NCBI GenBank assembly: GCA_021780905.1
Contig: JAJXXW010000064.1
Span: forward strand, 1-64,000
DNA: 64,000 bases
Reading direction: 5' to 3'
Source of the DNA: a bacterium
Lineage (GTDB): Bacteria > Verrucomicrobiota > Verrucomicrobiia > Limisphaerales > UBA11358
Shown here: positions 51,130 through 59,671 of the stretch, piece by piece
Layout: every line of letters starts with the position of its first letter
Numbering within the stretch: the stretch's first letter is position 1
Position numbers and translations under genes: made by a program
The notes under the pieces: model-generated
Told to the model about the DNA's origin: nothing
Seen by the model: only the letters and a program-made list of their open reading frames with translations
The model's database searches: none

Positions 51130-52626
51130 ATGAACCGGGTGCTCAACATCAGCGACCCTGCCGGCGGCGCCGGTGCGGCCGGAATTTCGAGCCGGCCGAA
51201 AATCAAGCCGGAGCCGGAGGCGGCCGCCGAACCGCGCGGCGAAACCGCCGGGGCCGAGGTTTTTTTCCAGACGGCGGACGGCGAAAAGCGGCGCGGCACG
51301 CCGTTGCGCTTCACCCGGCACCTGGCGATTTTTGAGTGGTTTCATCCCGGCACCCTGCCGCAGTTTTCCGAGGCGCTGGACGATTTCAAAATCATTTTGC
51401 AGAACCAGGCGCGCTACGTCGGCCGCGCCGTGGTCCAAAATGTTTTGCACGCCGGCGCGCAGACCATCTGTGAGGCGCGCCTTGACGAGAATTCCTGGCA
51501 CGATGGCGCGTCCGGCAGCGGCCCGGTGCGTGAACAATTTCGAGATTTCCTCCAGGCCTGGCAGAAATCCTATCTCGTCGCGGCGGAATACAAAGCGGTC
51601 GTCGCGGATCTCCAGTCGTTCCTGAACGACCTGCGTCTGTGGCTGGAGCGAGTGGAACTGGAACTACGCGCCACTTCCGCGGCCGAGCGCGCGCGGCGGG
51701 AAATGGAAATCGCCGGCAAACTGCGCGCGCCGGTGCTGGCGGTGCTGGCCGGACTCTTTGAGCGATTTGAAGCGGTGTCCGACCGCATTCCCGAGGAAGA
51801 GCGCCCGGCGCACCGCGCGTTTGGCCGGCGGCAGTTGCATCCGCATCTCCTCGGCGCGCCGTTTTTCCACCGCACCTACACCAAGCCGCTGGGCTACGCC
51901 GGCGACCACGAAATGATGAGCATGATTGTGCGGAACGAGCTGGCGGGCGACTCGCTTTACGCCCGCCTGGTCAACGCCTATCTGCTGGACCACGCGCCCT
52001 GCCGCGCGGTTCGCAATCGCGTCAGTTTCCTGAAGCGGAAAATCATCGCCGAAACCGGGCGCGTCGCGCGCGCCGGCCAGGCGGCGACTATTTTTTCGCT
52101 CGGCTGCGGCCCGGCGCGGGAAGTGGTGGAGTTTCTGGACGAACATCCGCTGGCCAAAAACCCGGGCTTTCAACTGCTGGATTTCAACGAGGCGGCGCTG
52201 GCGTTCGTCGGCGGCAAGCTGGCGGAAGTCAAAAACCGGCGGTCGCTGCCGACGCCGGTGCGGCTGGTGAAAAATTCCGTCCAGAACCTGCTGCGCGGCC
52301 ACCGGCAGTCCGATCTGGAAAATGCGGGCTTTGATTTGATCTACTGCTCCGGCCTTTACGATTATCTGACCGACCGCGTCTGCCAGACGCTCAACAACCA
52401 TTTATACGACCGGCTGCGGCCGGGCGGACTGCTGGTCGTCGGCAACTTCGGACCGGGCACACCGGGCCGCAATTTGATGGAGCACCTGATGGACTGGTTT
52501 CTGATTTATCGCGACCACCGGGAAATCGCCGCGCTCGCGCCGGCGGCGGCGGCGCCGGCGGACTGCCAGGTGCGGGTCGAGGATGCGGGCGCGAATTTGT
52601 TTCTGGAAGTGCGCAAACCGGCATGA
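51130..52626 (+). CDS. PhcB-like SAM-dependent methyltransferase (fatty-acid methyl ester signal synthase family)
   Basis: 498 residues from the ATG at 51130. An N-terminal region of about 110 residues has a PilZ-like look (RFTRHLAIFEWFHPGTLPQFSEALDDFKII). Then comes the family's central block (HRTYTKPLGYAGDHEMMSMI; YLLDHAPCRAVRNR) and a Rossmann methyltransferase with motif I FSLGCGPAREVVEF, LLDFNEAALAFV, and DLIYCSGLYDYLTDR. This pattern is that of proteins annotated as extracellular-factor 3-hydroxypalmitate methyl ester synthases (PhcB of Ralstonia). The stop overlaps the ATG of the histidine kinase, as in a phcBS pair. Product chemistry is inferred. Confidence 0.85.
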   Translation: MNRVLNISDPAGGAGAAGISSRPKIKPEPEAAAEPRGETAGAEVFFQTADGEKRRGTPLRFTRHLAIFEWFHPGTLPQFSEALDDFKIILQNQARYVGRAVVQNVLHAGAQTICEARLDENSWHDGASGSGPVREQFRDFLQAWQKSYLVAAEYKAVVADLQSFLNDLRLWLERVELELRATSAAERARREMEIAGKLRAPVLAVLAGLFERFEAVSDRIPEEERPAHRAFGRRQLHPHLLGAPFFHRTYTKPLGYAGDHEMMSMIVRNELAGDSLYARLVNAYLLDHAPCRAVRNRVSFLKRKIIAETGRVARAGQAATIFSLGCGPAREVVEFLDEHPLAKNPGFQLLDFNEAALAFVGGKLAEVKNRRSLPTPVRLVKNSVQNLLRGHRQSDLENAGFDLIYCSGLYDYLTDRVCQTLNNHLYDRLRPGGLLVVGNFGPGTPGRNLMEHLMDWFLIYRDHREIAALAPAAAAPADCQVRVEDAGANLFLEVRKPA

Positions 52627-53981
52627 ACGACCGCGAATTTCACCTGGCCTACGAAGACGAGAAGCGGCGCGACTACATCACCGCCGCGACGTGGGGCACG
52701 TTTGTCTCCATCCCGCTGAACCTGTCCTGCACGTTCATGGACCAGGCCATGTATCCGCTGCTGGCGCGGGTGTTTTTCTTTGCCCGGTTGATGAGTGTTT
52801 GCGTGACGGCGCTGGCGTGGTTCTGGTTCAAAACCCCCATTGGCCGCCGGCATCCGCAGTTCAACATTTTCTGGTTCACCAGTCCGATGCTGATGATCCT
52901 GTGGATGATTTACGTGGCCGACGATTATCCGCGTTATTCGCCCTATTATGCCGGGCTGAACATCATCATGCTGGGCATGGGCCTGCTGGCCTCCTGGGCC
53001 TATGTTCAAAATCTCGTCACCAGCCTGTTCGTGCTGGCGGCCTACGTGTGGATTTCCTCGGTCATCAGCTCCTCGCAGCCGCTGGGTTCCATCCTGAACA
53101 ACGTCACGTTCCTGATGCTGACCGCCGTGCTGGTGGTGACCGGCAGCGTGGTGAATTCCCGCTCGCGGTTCCGGGAATTTTCCCTGCGCTACGAACTGGA
53201 CCGGAACCGCCGGGCGCTCGAAGCCAGCCTCGCGCAATTGAAGGAGAATGAGGCGCAACTGATCCATTCTGAAAAACTCGCGTCGCTCGGCCGCCTGAGC
53301 GCCGGCATGATCCACGAGATCAACAACCCGCTGAATTTCGCCCGGTCCGGCCTGGGATTTTTGCACGAGAAGGAAAAGCACCTGGCGCCGGAGCAGCGCG
53401 CAGATTTTGCGGATATCCTGAAGGACGTCGAGGCCGGCGTGAACCGCGTGAGCACGATCGTCTCGGACCTGCGGCTGTTCACCTATCCAGACTCCGAGCA
53501 GCGGGAGGACGTGGCCATGAGCGAGATCATCACCGCCGCCTCGCGGTTTTTGAAGGATGAATGTCCGGCCAAGGTCGAGTTTGCGGTGCAACTGCCGCCC
53601 GGTCTCACCGTTTACGCCAACAAAAACAAGCTGATCCACGTCTTCACCAATCTGCTGCAAAATTCGCTCGACGCGCTGAAGAAAAAGAATGCCGCCGGGG
53701 AAAAACCGGTCGTCCGCATCACCGCCCGGCGCGAAAACGACACCGTCATTTTGTCGGTCTATGACAACGGCCCCGGCATCGCCGCCGAAAATCTGGACAA
53801 GATTTTCGATCCGTTTTTCACGACGAAGGACGTGGGCGAGGGCATGGGCATCGGCTTGAGCATTTGCTATCGCATTGTGCGGGAGGCGCAGGGCAAAATC
53901 TCCGTGCGGACCGAGCCGGGAAAATTTTGCGAGTTCCTGGTGGAACTGCCCGCCACCCCAAAAACGGCACCAACCAATTGA
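52623..53981 (+). CDS. Six-TM sensor histidine kinase (PhcS-like)
   Basis: 452 residues. The N-terminal 185 carry about six TM segments (ATWGTFVSIPLNLSCTF; VFFFARLMSVCVTALAWFWF; FWFTSPMLMILWMIYVA; GLNIIMLGMGLLASWAYV; and two more). A coiled region then leads to HisKA with MIHEINNPLNFARS (phosphorylated His) and an HATPase domain with NLLQNSLDALKKK, DNGPGIAAENLDKIFDPFFTTK and GMGIGLSICYRI. All catalytic boxes are intact, the only kinase in the cassette for which this is true. It overlaps the methyltransferase gene by 4 nt and the response regulator follows after 3 nt. Confidence 0.92.
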   Translation: MNDREFHLAYEDEKRRDYITAATWGTFVSIPLNLSCTFMDQAMYPLLARVFFFARLMSVCVTALAWFWFKTPIGRRHPQFNIFWFTSPMLMILWMIYVADDYPRYSPYYAGLNIIMLGMGLLASWAYVQNLVTSLFVLAAYVWISSVISSSQPLGSILNNVTFLMLTAVLVVTGSVVNSRSRFREFSLRYELDRNRRALEASLAQLKENEAQLIHSEKLASLGRLSAGMIHEINNPLNFARSGLGFLHEKEKHLAPEQRADFADILKDVEAGVNRVSTIVSDLRLFTYPDSEQREDVAMSEIITAASRFLKDECPAKVEFAVQLPPGLTVYANKNKLIHVFTNLLQNSLDALKKKNAAGEKPVVRITARRENDTVILSVYDNGPGIAAENLDKIFDPFFTTKDVGEGMGIGLSICYRIVREAQGKISVRTEPGKFCEFLVELPATPKTAPTN

Positions 53982-53984
53982 ATT

Positions 53985-55145
53985 ATGGATCACCATTTTG
54001 ATTATAAAAAATTCGCCGTCCTCTACGTGGACGACGAGGAGATGTCGCTGAAATATTTCTCGCGGGCCTTTGGCGAGACTTACCGCATCCTCACCGCCAC
54101 CAACGCGCGCGACGGCCTGAAGCTTATCCAGGAACAGGGCGGGGAGATCGCCATCCTCCTGACCGACCAGCGGATGCCCGGCGAAAAAGGCGTCTGGCTG
54201 CTGGAACAGGCCCGCCAGCTCCAGCCCCAGATCCTGCGCATCCTCATCACCGCCTACACGGACATGGAGGCCGCCATCGCCGCCATCAACAGCGGCTCGA
54301 TTTACAAATACGTTCACAAGCCGTGGGACCGCGCGCACCTCGATCTGGAGTTGAAGCAGGCGATGAGTTTTTTTCTGGTCCAGCGCGAGCGGGAGGAATT
54401 GCTCAAGGAACGCAGCACCCTGCTGCGCGAACGGATGATCGCCAACCGCATCGGCAGCCTCGGCCTGGTCGCCGCCGGCCTGAGCCAGCACATCCGCAAC
54501 GCGCTGGTCACCGTGAAAACCTTTTTGGACCTGCTCGGCGAGCCGGGCAGCGCCGGCGGCCCGCGCGACCCGGATTTGCAGCGCCGCGTGCGGGCGGATG
54601 TTGAAAGCATCGTCAGCCTGCTGACCGACCTGCGGATTGGGTCGGCCAACCATGAGGACGCGGGGTTCACCAGCGAAATCCGGCTCCGGCCCGCGCTCGC
54701 CGACATTTTGACCGCGCAACAGCCGGCCCTGGCGGCCCGGCACATTACGGTGGAAAATCAGATTCCCGAAAACCTTCCGGCGCTGCGTGTGGACCGGCCC
54801 AAGTTCAACAAGCTGTTCGAACTGCTGCTCAAGGATGAACTCGCCAATCTGCCCGCCGGCAGCCGCATCGCGCTCACGGCGACGGAAGCCGCCGTCCACG
54901 GAAAGCCCGGCGTCGCGCTCACGCTCACCGACAACGGTCCGGCGCTGCCGCACGACACGTTGAAACTGGTGCTCGATCCGTTTGCGACCACGGGCAAACC
55001 CTCCGAATACGGCATCAACCTGATCATCTGCCTCTTCATCGTCCACCATCATGGCGGCACGATTGCGGTTCACGGCGCAGCGGGCGGCGGCAATGTCTTC
55101 ACCATCCGGCTGCCGCTGCCGCCGGAAACGGGTTCGGCCAAGTGA
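53985..55145 (+). CDS. Response regulator with degenerate kinase-like C-terminus (PhcR/PhcQ-like)
   Basis: 386 residues. The receiver domain (FAVLYVDDEEMSLKYFSRAF; phospho-acceptor Asp in LLTDQRMPG; Lys in YVHKPWD) is complete. The C-terminal half resembles a histidine kinase but has weakened boxes. The H-box reads LSQHIRNALVT (His kept, usual Glu lost), the N-box lacks the usual Asn (FELLLKDELANLP), and G2 is YGINLIICL rather than GxGL. The REC-then-kinase order is that of PhcR/PhcQ. It probably receives phosphate from the upstream kinase and passes it on or acts by protein contacts; no DNA-binding domain is present. Confidence 0.88.
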   Translation: MDHHFDYKKFAVLYVDDEEMSLKYFSRAFGETYRILTATNARDGLKLIQEQGGEIAILLTDQRMPGEKGVWLLEQARQLQPQILRILITAYTDMEAAIAAINSGSIYKYVHKPWDRAHLDLELKQAMSFFLVQREREELLKERSTLLRERMIANRIGSLGLVAAGLSQHIRNALVTVKTFLDLLGEPGSAGGPRDPDLQRRVRADVESIVSLLTDLRIGSANHEDAGFTSEIRLRPALADILTAQQPALAARHITVENQIPENLPALRVDRPKFNKLFELLLKDELANLPAGSRIALTATEAAVHGKPGVALTLTDNGPALPHDTLKLVLDPFATTGKPSEYGINLIICLFIVHHHGGTIAVHGAAGGGNVFTIRLPLPPETGSAK

Positions 55146-55258
55146 CGGCTCAAAAGTGACAGTGCTTGACCCAAGAATCCATTGACCTTTCGGCGCTTTC
55201 GGCAAAAGATGTCGCCCATGTCTGCCAACACCCCGTTTCAAATTCAACCCCGCGCGCA

Positions 55259-57292
55259 ATGAAGACGATTCTGGTGTTGTCCGCGCACCCTGATTTTCCG
55301 CAGGCCGTCCGCAACGGGCTGAATCCCGATCACTACCGCGTTGTCCACCGCCTCAACGTGGATGAGGCCGAGCCGCTCGTGGTCCACGGCCTGGCCAGCG
55401 CGGTGATTCTTGACGCCGAAGACCTTGGCGTTGAAAACGTCCTCAACATCGAACGCCTGCGCCGCCACAATAAAAAAATTCCGCTCCTCGCCTACACCGA
55501 ACTCGCGCCGGCCGCCTGGGAGGAGGAGGCGTTTCTGCACGGCGTGACCCAGATCCTGAACAAACCGGTCCGGCCACGGCTGCTGAATTCCTTGCTGGAA
55601 AGTTTATTCGCCGCGCCCGTCGCGCCAGGATTTCCGGCGGGCGTGCCCGCCGGCAACACGGCGGTGTTCGCGCGCACCACCGCCGATCCGCAGGCCGGCA
55701 GCCGGTTCGCCAACGCGGCGCAGACGCTGGACGTGCTGCGCAACTTTTCGCCGATCCTCACGCATTCGCTCGACGCCGACGCGATGCTGAAACAGTTTTT
55801 GCAGTTTCTCCGCGACCTGTTGAGCGTCAACCGCGCCGCCATTTTCCTCAACCGGCCCGGCCTGCCGCCGACCGAGGCCAAGTCGCCCGAGGACAGCCGG
55901 CGGCTGCGCTCGGCGGCGGCCATCGGCCTATCGTCCGGCCTCCTGGAGCATCTTGAATTGTCGCTGGATTCCGGCATCGGCGCGAAAATCTGCAAGTCCG
56001 GCCGCATCCTCCGCCGCGACAGCGACGAGGCGCGCGCCGACGGCGAGGCGCAGAAGGAATTTGAACTGCTCGGCGCGCAGGTGGCCGTGCCCATTTCCAG
56101 CCGCGACACCATTATTGGCGTCGCCACCTTTGACGGCCGTGTCACCGGCGAACCGCTGGTGAACGTCGAGCTGGAATTAATTTTTCACCTGCTCGAACAG
56201 GTCGGCCTCGCGCTGCGCAACATCTCGCTGCACGACCAGTTGGCCGGTAACCACGAGATGATGACCGACGTGTTGCGCGAGTTGAGCAGCGCGTGCGTCG
56301 TCGTCAGCCGCGACCTGCGGGTGCTGCACGCGAACAAGGCGGCGCAGCGTCATTTTGGCCGGAAGAACGAGCGCTCCGGAAAAATGGAATTCAGCGACCT
56401 GCCGCGCGCGCTCGGCACCAAGATTTACCAGGTGCTCAAGACCGGCGCGGCGCTGGAACCGTTCCGCTACGAGCCGGAAAATTCCCCCGGCACGGTCTAT
56501 AAGATCAGCATTCTGGCGTTTCAGCAGGGCAATGCCTCCGTGCCCGTTTCGGCGCTGCTGACCGCCGAAGACCTGACGGAGAGCGAGCATTTGGGCCGGC
56601 TGGAGGTCGAGGCTTCCAATCTGCGGCTGATCCAATCCATGTCCTATCGGCTCGTCAACGAGATCGGCAACGCCATCGTGCCGCTCTCAACGCATCATCA
56701 ACTGCTGCACGAACGGTTCAAGGACGCGGAGTTCCGCAAGTCGCTCGACGAGGCGCTCGGCGAAAGCGTCAAGCGCATCACACGGTTGAACAACCAGATG
56801 CGGTTCCTCGCGCGGGAAGGCCAGTTCGAGCAGGCATCCTTTCCGGTCAGCAAGCTGGTGGAAGAAGCTTATCAGGAGGCGACGCGCCATCAGGTCACCG
56901 GCAGCGCGCAGTTGAAAATTGAAAAGCTGGACCCGCAGCTCACGGTCACCGGCGACCGGGCGGCGCTGAAGCACGCACTGGCGGAAATCATGCTGAACTC
57001 GCTTCAGTCGAATCCCGGCAACTCGAAGATTAACGTGTCGCTCGCCACCATCGGCAGCGGCAGCGGACGCTCGTTGCTGCTCGAGTTTCACGACAACGGC
57101 GGCGGCTTCAGTGCCGAGACCGCCCAGCGGGTGCCCGCGCCGTTTTATACGACGCGCAACGTCGGCTTGGGCCTCGGGTTGACGGTGAGCCAGCGCATCA
57201 TCGAAACACACCGCGGCAAACTGGAAATCATCCCTTCGCCCTCCGGTCTTGTGCGCGTTTCGCTCCCGCTCGGCCCGGCGGCGGCCGCCTGA
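55259..57292 (+). CDS. Receiver-like/GAF/PAS/ATPase signalling protein lacking the kinase His
   Basis: About 677 residues from the ATG at 55259 (a longer frame would need a TTG). Order: a receiver-like domain (KTILVLSAHPDFPQAVRNGL; Asp in VILDAEDLG), a GAF domain near residues 165-330 (LLSVNRAAIFLNRP; VAVPISSRDTIIGVATFDG), a PAS-like region (VVVSRDLRVLHANKAAQRHFG), and an HATPase with HDNGGGFSAE and GLGLGLTVSQRI. Where the H-box should be, the text reads RLVNEIGNAIVPLS, with Asn in place of His. It is therefore probably a pseudokinase or integrates signals for the cassette. It follows the response regulator by about 110 nt. Confidence 0.85.
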   Translation: MKTILVLSAHPDFPQAVRNGLNPDHYRVVHRLNVDEAEPLVVHGLASAVILDAEDLGVENVLNIERLRRHNKKIPLLAYTELAPAAWEEEAFLHGVTQILNKPVRPRLLNSLLESLFAAPVAPGFPAGVPAGNTAVFARTTADPQAGSRFANAAQTLDVLRNFSPILTHSLDADAMLKQFLQFLRDLLSVNRAAIFLNRPGLPPTEAKSPEDSRRLRSAAAIGLSSGLLEHLELSLDSGIGAKICKSGRILRRDSDEARADGEAQKEFELLGAQVAVPISSRDTIIGVATFDGRVTGEPLVNVELELIFHLLEQVGLALRNISLHDQLAGNHEMMTDVLRELSSACVVVSRDLRVLHANKAAQRHFGRKNERSGKMEFSDLPRALGTKIYQVLKTGAALEPFRYEPENSPGTVYKISILAFQQGNASVPVSALLTAEDLTESEHLGRLEVEASNLRLIQSMSYRLVNEIGNAIVPLSTHHQLLHERFKDAEFRKSLDEALGESVKRITRLNNQMRFLAREGQFEQASFPVSKLVEEAYQEATRHQVTGSAQLKIEKLDPQLTVTGDRAALKHALAEIMLNSLQSNPGNSKINVSLATIGSGSGRSLLLEFHDNGGGFSAETAQRVPAPFYTTRNVGLGLGLTVSQRIIETHRGKLEIIPSPSGLVRVSLPLGPAAAA

Positions 57293-57299
57293 CAACGCA

Positions 57300-57443
57300 T
57301 CCGCTGATTATGTGCGCATCATGCTGCACGCGGAGGGACTGACCTTGCCGCATCCCGTCGCCGGTGAAACCGTCACCATCAAATCCGAGTGGCCGAAGGA
57401 TTTACGCCTCGCGCTGAAATATCTGCGGCACTTCGCAGCCTAG
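57300..57443 (+). pseudogene. C-terminal fragment of an RluA-type pseudouridine synthase
   Basis: The frame from 57321 (MLHAEGLTLPHP then VAGETVTIKSEWPKDLRLAL) matches the end of RluA-family enzymes, where a Leu-His-Ala segment precedes a HP-x-x-G motif. No upstream catalytic domain exists, because the preceding gene ends 8 nt before this region. It is a remnant. Confidence 0.65.
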
Positions 57444-57466
57444 ATTTTTCGAGCTTGGCGGCAAAT

Positions 57467-58069
57467 TTATTTGCTGCGCTCGCCTTCATTTTTTAGAAGT
57501 CGGTTGCGCCATTTGAGAAGCACGCTGACGAAAATCTTGTCGGCTCTGGAGCTGAAAAGTTCAAAAAAAGAAAACTCCTTTTTTATCGCCACCCAAAGCG
57601 AAGCTAGAAAAGCCAAAATAAAAATAATCTGGTTTTGCCAGCCGTCCAATTTCCATTGATTTTTCCAAAACCAAATCGGGTGACGGAAAATTGGTTCAGA
57701 ATAACAAATCGGCCACAAATCTCCCGCGGTCGGCCCGCGCGAACCAATCAAGTCACAAACCAAATGCAAGTGAAACGCAAGCAAACACAACAGCAAGACC
57801 CGCCATTTCTGCCGTGCGAATAACGTAAGGATAACTGAAATCAAAATTGCGCCCGGCCAGCCATGCAACAGCAAATGGTGATACGTCTGATAAAAATAAA
57901 AGGTGCATTCCTTTCCAGAAAGCCATGAACCGACAACATCAGGAAGCACCCCCAGCCCGTCAGCATCCGGCAAAACGCCCGCCAGCGTTACCAGCTTGCG
58001 ATCTCGTGAATTATTTGTTGTCGCGACGGCAACCAACCAGCTTCCGACGAGATGCGTTAGCGGTGACAT
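57467..58069 (-). CDS. Membrane protein, metal-dependent hydrolase-like (DUF457/YdjM type)
   Basis: 200 residues with several TM segments (GAILISVILTLFARQ; WRVLLLCLLAFHLHLVCDLIG; QNQIIFILAFLASLWVAIK). The conserved His and Asp residues sit where YdjM/DUF457 proteins have them: MSPLTHLVGSW, PDADGLG, TYHHLLLHGWP and LHLVCDLIG. These are thought to bind metal at the membrane. A lower-GC gene than its neighbours. It ends close to the argF stop on the same strand; activity unknown. Confidence 0.75.
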   Translation of the reverse strand: MSPLTHLVGSWLVAVATTNNSRDRKLVTLAGVLPDADGLGVLPDVVGSWLSGKECTFYFYQTYHHLLLHGWPGAILISVILTLFARQKWRVLLLCLLAFHLHLVCDLIGSRGPTAGDLWPICYSEPIFRHPIWFWKNQWKLDGWQNQIIFILAFLASLWVAIKKEFSFFELFSSRADKIFVSVLLKWRNRLLKNEGERSK

Positions 58070-58075
58070 TCGGTT

Positions 58076-58972
58076 TTAAGCCGCGCACCAGTTTAGAATC
58101 GCCTTCTGCGTGTGCAGCCGGTTTTCCGCCTGCGTGAAAATGGTGTCCGCGTGCGCCTCGAACGTTTCCGCGTCAATCTCCTTGCCGCGATACGCCGGCA
58201 GGCAGTGCATCACCAGTGCGCCCGGCTTGGCGAGCTGCACGAGCGCGGCGTTGATCTGGTATCCGCCCAAAACCCGGATGCGCTCGGCGGCTTCCGCTTC
58301 CTTGCCCATCGAAACCCACACGTCCGTGTAAAGCAAATCAGCACCGGTCGCGGCGGCCTGCAAATCCTCGGTGACAACCACTTTCCCACCGGCACGTCTC
58401 AAAATTTCGGCGGACGGTTGAAATTGTTTCGGCGCGGCAATCCGCAATTCAAAACCTAATCTCGCCGCCGCAAAAATCCACGACACCGGCACGTTGCACG
58501 CGCCGTCGCCGACGAACGTCACGACTTTGCCGGCAATCGGCCCGCGCTTTTCCTCGAACGTAAAAATGTCCGTCAAAATCTGGCACGGATGTTCGGCGTC
58601 GGTCAGCGCGTTGATGGTCGGGATTTTGGCAAACTCGGCGAACGTCTCCACATCGCTTTGCGCGTAGGTGCGGATGACCGCGCCATAGATCATGCGGCCG
58701 AGCACGCGCGCCGTGTCTTCAATCGGTTCGCCACGGCCAAGCTGAATGTCGTTCGCGTTGAGAAACATCACGTTCGCGCCCAACTCGCGCAGACCCGTCT
58801 CAAATGAAACCCGCGTGCGTGTGGACGATTTGGAAAAAATCAGCGCCCATGTCTGGCCGGCCAATGGCGACGTCCGGTGCGCGCCACGCTCCGCCTTGAA
58901 AATTTTCGCGTCGCGCAGGATTTTCAGAAAATCCGCGGCCGACAATTTTTCCAATGACAACAAGTGTTTCAT
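58076..58972 (-). CDS. argF: Ornithine carbamoyltransferase
   Basis: About 298 residues from the ATG at 58972. Carbamoyl-phosphate motif SKSSTRTRVSFETG, EHPCQILTD, and ornithine motif VMHCLPAYRGKEI place it in the OTCase family rather than aspartate carbamoyltransferase. It makes citrulline in arginine synthesis. It is the last gene of the argD-alkA-argF unit, 63 nt after alkA. Confidence 0.96.
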   Translation of the reverse strand: MKHLLSLEKLSAADFLKILRDAKIFKAERGAHRTSPLAGQTWALIFSKSSTRTRVSFETGLRELGANVMFLNANDIQLGRGEPIEDTARVLGRMIYGAVIRTYAQSDVETFAEFAKIPTINALTDAEHPCQILTDIFTFEEKRGPIAGKVVTFVGDGACNVPVSWIFAAARLGFELRIAAPKQFQPSAEILRRAGGKVVVTEDLQAAATGADLLYTDVWVSMGKEAEAAERIRVLGGYQINAALVQLAKPGALVMHCLPAYRGKEIDAETFEAHADTIFTQAENRLHTQKAILNWCAA

Positions 58973-59035
58973 GCGTTCTGAATTCTGGGAATAACCGCCC
59001 AAAGAAAGATTTTATAGCCGAACCGGCCGGCCGCG

Positions 59036-59671
59036 TCACTTCTTTTTCTTGGCGGCAGCTTTCGCCGCGTCGGTTGCGCGCCAGAGATACCACGCCGCCG
59101 TCGTGCCGTGCGGCCGCCACTTCTTGCCGAACGCCAGCAGCGCCTTTGGCTTGGGCATTTCGAGCTTTTTATAGGCGAGGCGAAAACCGTTCCGCACGCC
59201 GAAATCGTCCACCGGCAAAACGTCTTTCCGGCCGAGTTGGAAAATTAATAGCATCTCCACCGTCCAGCGGCCAACACCGCGGCCAGCGGTGAGCCGCTTG
59301 ATGATTGCCTCATCCGTCAGCTTTTCGATTTGCCGCGACGAAGGAATCGTCCCGTCCAGAGTTTTCGCCGCGATATCGCGGATGGCCGCGATTTTGGAAA
59401 ACGAAAAGCCGCAGGCGCGAATCTGTTCGTCGGTGACGTTCGCCAAATCTTCCGGTCGGGGAAACCGGCGCTTGGGGAAAAGTTTTTTGAACCGCGTGAG
59501 AATCGTGTTTGCCGCCGTGCCGTTGAGCTGCTGATGCGCGACGGCTTGCACGAGCGATTGAAACGGCGAACGCCAGGGTTCGTGCTGTAGTTTGCACGGG
59601 CCATGCTCATGGATGAGCCGCGCCATCACCGGATCCGCGGCGGAGAGATATTTGAGCGCGGCGGCGTTCAC
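59036..59671 (-). CDS. DNA-3-methyladenine glycosylase II family (HhH-GPD)
   Basis: 211 residues from a GTG at 59671 that overlaps the argD stop (GTGA). The HhH-GPD fold shows FQSLVQAVAHQQLNGTAANTI, the hairpin-helix-hairpin and Asp in LTAGRGVGRWTVEMLLIFQLGRKDVLPVDDFGVRNG, and a lysine/arginine C-terminal tail. It excises alkylated bases such as 3-methyladenine. Its lodging between two arginine genes by overlap looks like chance or shared expression rather than pathway logic. Confidence 0.9.
   Translation of the reverse strand: MNAAALKYLSAADPVMARLIHEHGPCKLQHEPWRSPFQSLVQAVAHQQLNGTAANTILTRFKKLFPKRRFPRPEDLANVTDEQIRACGFSFSKIAAIRDIAAKTLDGTIPSSRQIEKLTDEAIIKRLTAGRGVGRWTVEMLLIFQLGRKDVLPVDDFGVRNGFRLAYKKLEMPKPKALLAFGKKWRPHGTTAAWYLWRATDAAKAAAKKKK

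Noticed and set aside
52506..55259. A 917-codon open frame on the minus strand
   Set aside because: It is antisense to the kinase and response-regulator genes, whose domains are unmistakable on the plus strand. High GC leaves long antisense frames open.
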